Origin: Serinus canaria
Taxonomy: Eukaryota > Chordata > Aves > Passeriformes > Fringillidae
NCBI RefSeq assembly: GCF_022539315.1
Contig: NC_066334.1
Coordinates: forward strand, 1,612,001 to 1,676,000
Length of the DNA stretch: 64,000 bases
Reading direction: 5' to 3'
In this document: positions 60,257 through 64,000 of the stretch, piece after piece
Layout of the letters: every line of letters starts with the position of its first letter
Numbering within the stretch: position 1 is the first letter of the stretch
The notes under the pieces: generated by a model
What the model was told of the DNA's origin: nothing
Databases searched by the model: none
What the model saw: the letters and a program-made list of their open reading frames with translations, nothing else
Made by a program: the position numbers and the translations under genes

Positions 60257-61097
60257 CTGGAAAACAGCGGGATCGGCTGGGAGCGGGAACGGAAACAGCG
60301 GGATCGGGATGGGAATGAGTCTGGGAATGGGCCAGAAATGGGCTGGGAACAGAAACAGTGGGATTGGGATGGGAACGGAAACAGCGGGATCGGGATGGGA
60401 ATGAGTCTGGGAACAGGCTTGGAATGGGAATGGAAACAGAGGGATCGGGATAGAACGGGAATGGAAACAGAGGGATTGGGATGGGAATGAGTCTGGGAAC
60501 AGGCTGGGAATGGGAATGAAACAGCGGGTCTGGGATGGGAAAGAGATGGGGAATGGGAATGGAAACAGCAGGATGGGAACAGAAACAGCCCAGGAATGGG
60601 CTGGGAATAGGAACGGTGAGATTGGGATGGGAATGAGACTGGGAATGGATCGGGAACAGGAAACAGGGGATTCAGGATGGGAATGAGCCCAGGAATGGGC
60701 TAGGAATAGGAACAGTGGAATTGGGATAGGAATGAGCTGGGAATAAGCTGGTTGGGAATGGGCTGTAAGTGGAAACAATGGGATTGGGACAGGAACAAAC
60801 CAGGAATGGGCTGGAAATGGCTGGGAATGGCGCTGGTATTTTGGGAATAGAATTGTTTTTTGGGAATGGCGCTGTTTTTTGGGAACAAAGCCATTTTTTG
60901 GGAACAGTGCTGGTTTTTTGGGAATGGCGTTGGTTTTTGGGAACAATGCTGTTTCCTGGGAACAAAGCCATTTTTTGGGAACAACACTGGTTTTTTGGAA
61001 TGGGCGCCATTTTTTTTGGGAATGGCACCATTTTTCCGGGATTGGTGCTGTTTCTCCAGGAACGTGGCCGCTTTCCCGGGAAGGCTGCGAGGCTCAC
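60257..61097 (-). other. ARHGEF10L: ARHGEF10L last intron, filled by two minisatellites
   Basis: 841 bp with GTGAGC donor and CCAG acceptor. About 60265-60740 is an array of GGGAATGGGCTGGGAACAG and GAAACAGCGGGATCGGGATG units. 60836-61060 is an array of about 20-30-bp TTTTTTGGGAACAAAGCC and GGGAATGGCGCTG units. Almost no non-repetitive intron sequence remains. Confidence 0.9.
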
Positions 61098-61220
61098 CGG
61101 TGATTTTCGGGATGCCCTCCAGGCGCGGCACGGGCAGCAGGACGATGATTCCCAGATCCGTCCCCACCCAGAGCGAGCCCTGGCACAGCAGGAGGCTGGT
61201 GACGCGCACGAGCTTCTGCC
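61098..61220 (-). CDS. ARHGEF10L: ARHGEF10L internal exon: propeller strand block
   Basis: 123 nt: two bases completing a Gly codon, 40 codons ([40 protein letters not shown]) and one base of the next Gly. The SLWVGT...[17 protein letters not shown] block is a hallmark of the ARHGEF10 family C-terminal propeller. On the minus strand it is bounded by CCGCTGCAG and GTGAGC. Both phases agree with the neighbouring exons (LP-G-QKL and KIT-G-KGM). Confidence 0.95.
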
Positions 61221-62507
61221 CTGCAGCGGGAAAAGCCGGGAAAAGCCGGGATCAGGGAGAACCCCACGGCCCAGCTCCCGGCCGGCCACGGGGTTTCCAA
61301 AGGGATCGGCCTCGGGAAGATCCCGGCAGATCCGCACCCAGAGGGGAGCGCTGGGAACAGAAAGGAATTAAGAGAGGAAAAGGAAGAAGTGGGAGAAAAG
61401 CGAGATTCCAACAGGAAATTTATGGGAAGGAGTTAGCGGGAGTTGGGAAAGTGATAAATCCAGGGAAAGAGGGAAATCGAGGGAAAGGTTAACCCACGGA
61501 AAAAGAGGGAAATCCAGGGAAAGATGAATCCAAGGAAAGATGAATCCAAGGAAAGTGATTAATCCGGAGAAATCAATAAATCCATGGTGCTGTGGCTCAC
61601 GGAGGAGCTGCCACATTCCCAAGGATTTGGGGACAGGAGTTCAAATGGATTTAATCCCAACACTCCTGCCCGGGCATGCAGGGATGGGAGGGATATTGGG
61701 ATATCAGGACATGCCTGGAAAAAGAGGGAAAAGGGGAAAAACTAGGGAATTACAGGAGTCTGGTGATCGAAGTAATGAAGGGATTATGGAGCTGTGGAGT
61801 GGGAATGAGGCTGGATAACCCGGAATGGGAATGGGAATGAGGCTGGATAACCCAGAGTGGGAATGGGAAAGAGGCTGGATAACCTGGAGTGGGAATGGGA
61901 TGGGGGACACAGATGGGATCACAGGACAAAGTCGGGATCCAGGGATGGGATCATAGGACACAATTCCTGCCCAGCTCCATCCCTGCCCTGTTCCTTGGGA
62001 AAGCTGAGGATCCTGGTGGGACATCCTGGGGTGCCCCATTCCCTGATTCCCCTTGGATCCTTTAATTAATCCCCCTCATTAGCTGTTAATTAGGATCCCA
62101 CTGGGCAGCAGGAAGGTCCCACCCCTAATTCTCGATGGATTAATAAATTAACTCCCACCCCTCGTTAGTGCTGATTGGGCTTCACCGGGCAGCAGGGTGG
62201 TCCCACTTCCTGATTCCTCATGGATCCATTCATTAATTACCCTAATCAATCGTTAATTGCTCCCTGGGCAGCAGCAGGGTGGTCCCACTTCCTGATTCCT
62301 CATGGATCCATTCATTAATTACCCTAATCAATCGTTAATTGCTCCCTGGGCAGCAGCAGGGTGGTCCCATTCCCTCAGTCCCATGGATCCATTCATTAAT
62401 TACCCTAATCAATCGTTAATTGCTCACCGGGCAGCAGCAGGGTGGTCCCATTCCCCGATTCCCCCCGGATCATTAATTAATGCCCTAATTAGCGGTTAAT
62501 TGCTCAC
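61221..62507 (-). other. ARHGEF10L: ARHGEF10L intron with donor-derived tandem repeat
   Basis: 1287 bp, GTGAGC donor and CTGCAG acceptor. It holds a short repeat at 61790-61890 (GGATAACCCAGAGTGGGAATG units), a TTAAT-rich stretch, and the array at 62098-62507 in which the exon edge is repeated. Confidence 0.9.
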
Positions 62508-62530
62508 CGGGCAGCAGCAGGGTGGTCCTG
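62098..62530 (-). repeat. ARHGEF10L: 80-82-bp tandem repeat containing the exon 3' edge and splice donor
   Basis: The last coding bases and donor of the exon ending at 62508 (minus strand GGACCACCCTGCTGCTGCCC then GGTGAGC) recur inside the intron at about 62421-62450, 62341-62369, 62259-62287, 62181-62205 and 62098-62121. Intervening text contains TTAATTACCCTAATCAATCG. The copies at 62421 and 62181 keep the donor GT (CCCGGTGA); those at 62341 and 62259 read CCCAGGGAGC and have lost it. The period is 80 bp for the nearest two copies and about 80 for the rest. Confidence 0.92.
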
Positions 62531-62682
62531 GTGGCCACGTTGATCTCCTGCAGGTGCTCCTGGGTCTCGGTGTGGAAGAGGCGGATGGAGGAGCCCTCGG
62601 CGAAGGCCATCCAGACCCCGCTGCCCGCCCGCACCATCAGCGTCACCGCCGCCGCGGGCTCGGGGTGCGCCTCGAAACAGTG
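62508..62682 (-). CDS. ARHGEF10L: ARHGEF10L internal exon: propeller blade
   Basis: 175 nt, entering in phase 0: 58 codons starting [20 protein letters not shown], with [20 protein letters not shown] and [17 protein letters not shown], then the first base of Gly. VWMAF...SIRLFHTET...EINVATRTT is strongly characteristic of ARHGEF10L. The acceptor is GACCCCCAG and the donor GTGAGC. The exon is unusual in that both of its edges have been copied into neighbouring intron repeats. Confidence 0.95.
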
Positions 62683-63376
62683 CTGGGGGTCCCCAGCATT
62701 CCCGGGATTACCGACATTCCCGGCATTCCCACCGTCCCCAGGAACAGGCGGAGGGAGGCCCCCCAGACCCTGCAGCCCGCCCGCACCATCAGGGTCGGGC
62801 TGTGCCTCAAACAAACGGTGCTGGGGGATTCCCAACACTCCAGGGATTACCGACATTCCCAACATTCCCGAAATTCCCAGAATTCCTGCTCTGGGAGCAC
62901 AGAGCTCCACCAGGAATTCAGCTCCCAGCCCTCTCCGCCAGAATCCAGCCCCACTCCAAGCTCCTTCCAGGGCTTTTTCCCATTCCTCTTCCCACTCCCC
63001 ATTCCCCTTCCCATTCCCATTCCTGTTCCTGTTCCCATTCCCATTCCCATTCTTCTTCCTCTTCCTGTTCCCATTCCCATTCCTGTTCCCATTCCCACTC
63101 CCATTCTTCTTCCTTTTCCTGTTCCCATTCCCGTTCCCACTCCCATTCCCATTCCTGTACCTGTTCCTGATCCCATTTCCATTCCCATTGCTGCTCCCCT
63201 TCCCATTCTTCTTCCTGTTCCTGTTCCCATTCCCGTTCCCCTTTCCATTCCCATTCCCGTTCCCATTCCCACTCCCATTCCCATTCCCGTTCCCATTTCC
63301 ATTCCCACTCCCATGGCTATCCCTGTTCCCGCCCCCATTCCCGTTGTTCCCGATCCCGTTCCCGCTGTTCCCGTAC
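62683..63376 (-). other. ARHGEF10L: ARHGEF10L intron, exon-copy plus (CCCATT)-type array
   Basis: 694 bp, donor GTACGG, acceptor CCCCCAG. 62753-62880 is a decayed copy of the adjacent exon and acceptor. 62960-63375 is a dense array of hexamer-like CCCATTCCCATTCCTGTTCC units. Almost nothing else is present. Confidence 0.9.
62753..62880 (-). pseudogene. ARHGEF10L: Partial tandem duplicate of ARHGEF10L exon (acceptor side), degenerate
   Basis: CCAGACCCTGCAGCCCGCCC-GCACCATCAG at 62763 onwards aligns with CCAGACCCCGCTGCCCGCCC-GCACCATCAG of the real exon at 62611 (152 bp away). The flanking intron text with GGGATTACCGACATTCCC is also duplicated (62843 versus 62704, 139 bp away), so the copy lacks about 13 bp corresponding to GTCACCGCCGCCGC of the exon. 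It retains a CCCCCAG acceptor on the minus strand and reads [16 protein letters not shown], out of frame afterwards. The deletion makes it unusable as an in-frame exon. Confidence 0.88.
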
Positions 63377-63519
63377 CTGGCTCTGCAGCTCGGGTGTCCC
63401 CAGGACGCTGACGAGGTTCTGGGAGCTGGCCCAGAGCGACTCCTCCAGCACCAGCAGCGCCCGCACGGGGCCCGACCCCACCTGGAGCACCCGCACCGAG
63501 CCCGCGTCCCATAAACCCT
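63377..63519 (-). CDS. ARHGEF10L: ARHGEF10L internal exon: propeller blade
   Basis: 143 nt: two bases of a split codon, then 47 codons, [39 protein letters not shown] and GTPELQSQ, ending in phase 0 before the donor GTACGG. It joins to HCFEAHPEP of the next exon. The pattern of a strand ending in VR, then [11 protein letters not shown], fits the ARHGEF10L propeller. Identity is somewhat weaker than for the downstream exons but order and phase support it. The acceptor region (CCCATTCCCAG) and the first 40-50 coding bases are repeated twice in the upstream intron. Confidence 0.88.
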
Positions 63520-63770
63520 CTGGGAATGGGATCACCGGGAATGGCGTCAGGAATGGGCCCCGACCCCACCTGGAACACCCGCACCGAGCCCGCGTCCCAT
63601 AAACCCTCTGGGAATGGGATCACCGGGAATGGCGTCAGGAATGGGATCACCGGGAATGGGGTCAGGAATGGGGTCAGGGAAGGGCCCCAACCCCACCTGG
63701 AGCACCCGCACCAAACCCGCGTCCCATAAACCCTCTGGGAATGGGATCACCGGGAATGGTGTCTGGGAAT
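63466..63770 (-). repeat. ARHGEF10L: Exon-edge tandem repeat carrying three identical splice acceptors
   Basis: The unit GGGCCCCGACCCCACCTGG, AACACCCGCACCGAGCCCGC, GTCCCATAAACCCTCTGGG and ATGGGATCACCGGGAATGG occurs three times. The CATAAACCCTCTGGG block is at 63510, 63598 and 63725, giving periods of 88 and 127 bp; the longer interval holds extra GGGATCACCGGGAATGG units. The leftmost copy is the start of the real exon; the other two are intronic copies with intact CCCAG acceptors at 63608 and 63735. Confidence 0.92.
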
Positions 63771-64000
63771 GGGATAAGAGGGAACAGGAAACCAGGGAAT
63801 GGGAAAACATGGAACAGGATAATGGCAACAGAATAACAGGGAATGGGATAACGTGAGATGGGATAATGGGGAATGGGATAATGGAATGGGATAACAACCA
63901 GGAACGGGATAGCAACAGGGGATGGGATAATGGGGATTGGGATAAAAGGGAACGGGATAACAGGAAAAACACAGAACGCTCGGCACACATGGAACAGGGA
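63520..64000 (-). other. ARHGEF10L: ARHGEF10L intron, truncated by window edge
   Basis: After the exon-edge repeat, 63770-64000 is a decayed array of GGGATAACAGGGAATGG-type units. No further exon is visible; the upstream exons, including the catalytic Dbl-homology region, lie beyond the right edge. Confidence 0.8.

Noticed and set aside
61222..61370. Minus-strand open stretch reading RICRDLPEADPFGNPV as a possible extra ARHGEF10L exon
   Set aside because: The exon ending at 62508 joins in phase directly to the one starting at 61220 (LP-G-QKL), matching the known protein; an exon in between would break this. The candidate also lacks a good donor.

Overview
This is nuclear DNA from a bird, most likely a songbird. 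The evidence is vertebrate exon/intron structure with GT-AG junctions, several decayed 3' ends of CR1-type LINEs (the main retroelement of birds), no Alu/B1-like SINE, and very dense minisatellites. The two recognisable genes, IGSF21 and ARHGEF10L, are neighbours on human 1p36.13 in the same order and orientation. From memory the avian counterpart is a gene-dense microchromosome, which fits the GC-rich sequence and modest introns. Species identity is inference.

Layout, both genes on the minus strand. (1) 1-25.5 kb is the 5' part of IGSF21, a synaptic immunoglobulin-superfamily protein. Coding exon 1 (signal peptide) is at 25184-25247, inside a CpG-rich block; coding exon 2 (first part of the first Ig domain) is at 3764-3876. 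The 21.3 kb between them is intron 1. 1-3763 is the start of intron 2, and the remaining exons lie beyond the left edge. (2) 25.5-59.3 kb is intergenic. I found no exon there. It holds tandem arrays, CR1 remnants, CpG-rich patches and a few repeat-free AT-rich or homeodomain-site-rich blocks that could be regulatory. (3) 59.3-63.5 kb is the 3' end of ARHGEF10L, a Rho guanine-nucleotide exchange factor. Four consecutive coding exons (63377-63519, 62508-62682, 61098-61220, 59766-60256) join in phase through to the stop codon. They are followed by a short 3' UTR and a polyadenylation signal at 59321-59326. The rest of the gene is beyond the right edge.

The two genes are head-to-tail: ARHGEF10L ends about 34 kb upstream of the IGSF21 start. 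They are not known to act in one pathway; the shared feature is conserved synteny.

The most unusual observation is at the ARHGEF10L end. Three exon-intron junctions there have been copied into local tandem repeats, so that intact-looking extra splice acceptors and donors and a decayed exon copy sit in the introns. Most of the remaining sequence is tandem repeats (5-bp to about 190-bp units). Many make long open frames in several frames at once and should not be taken for genes.
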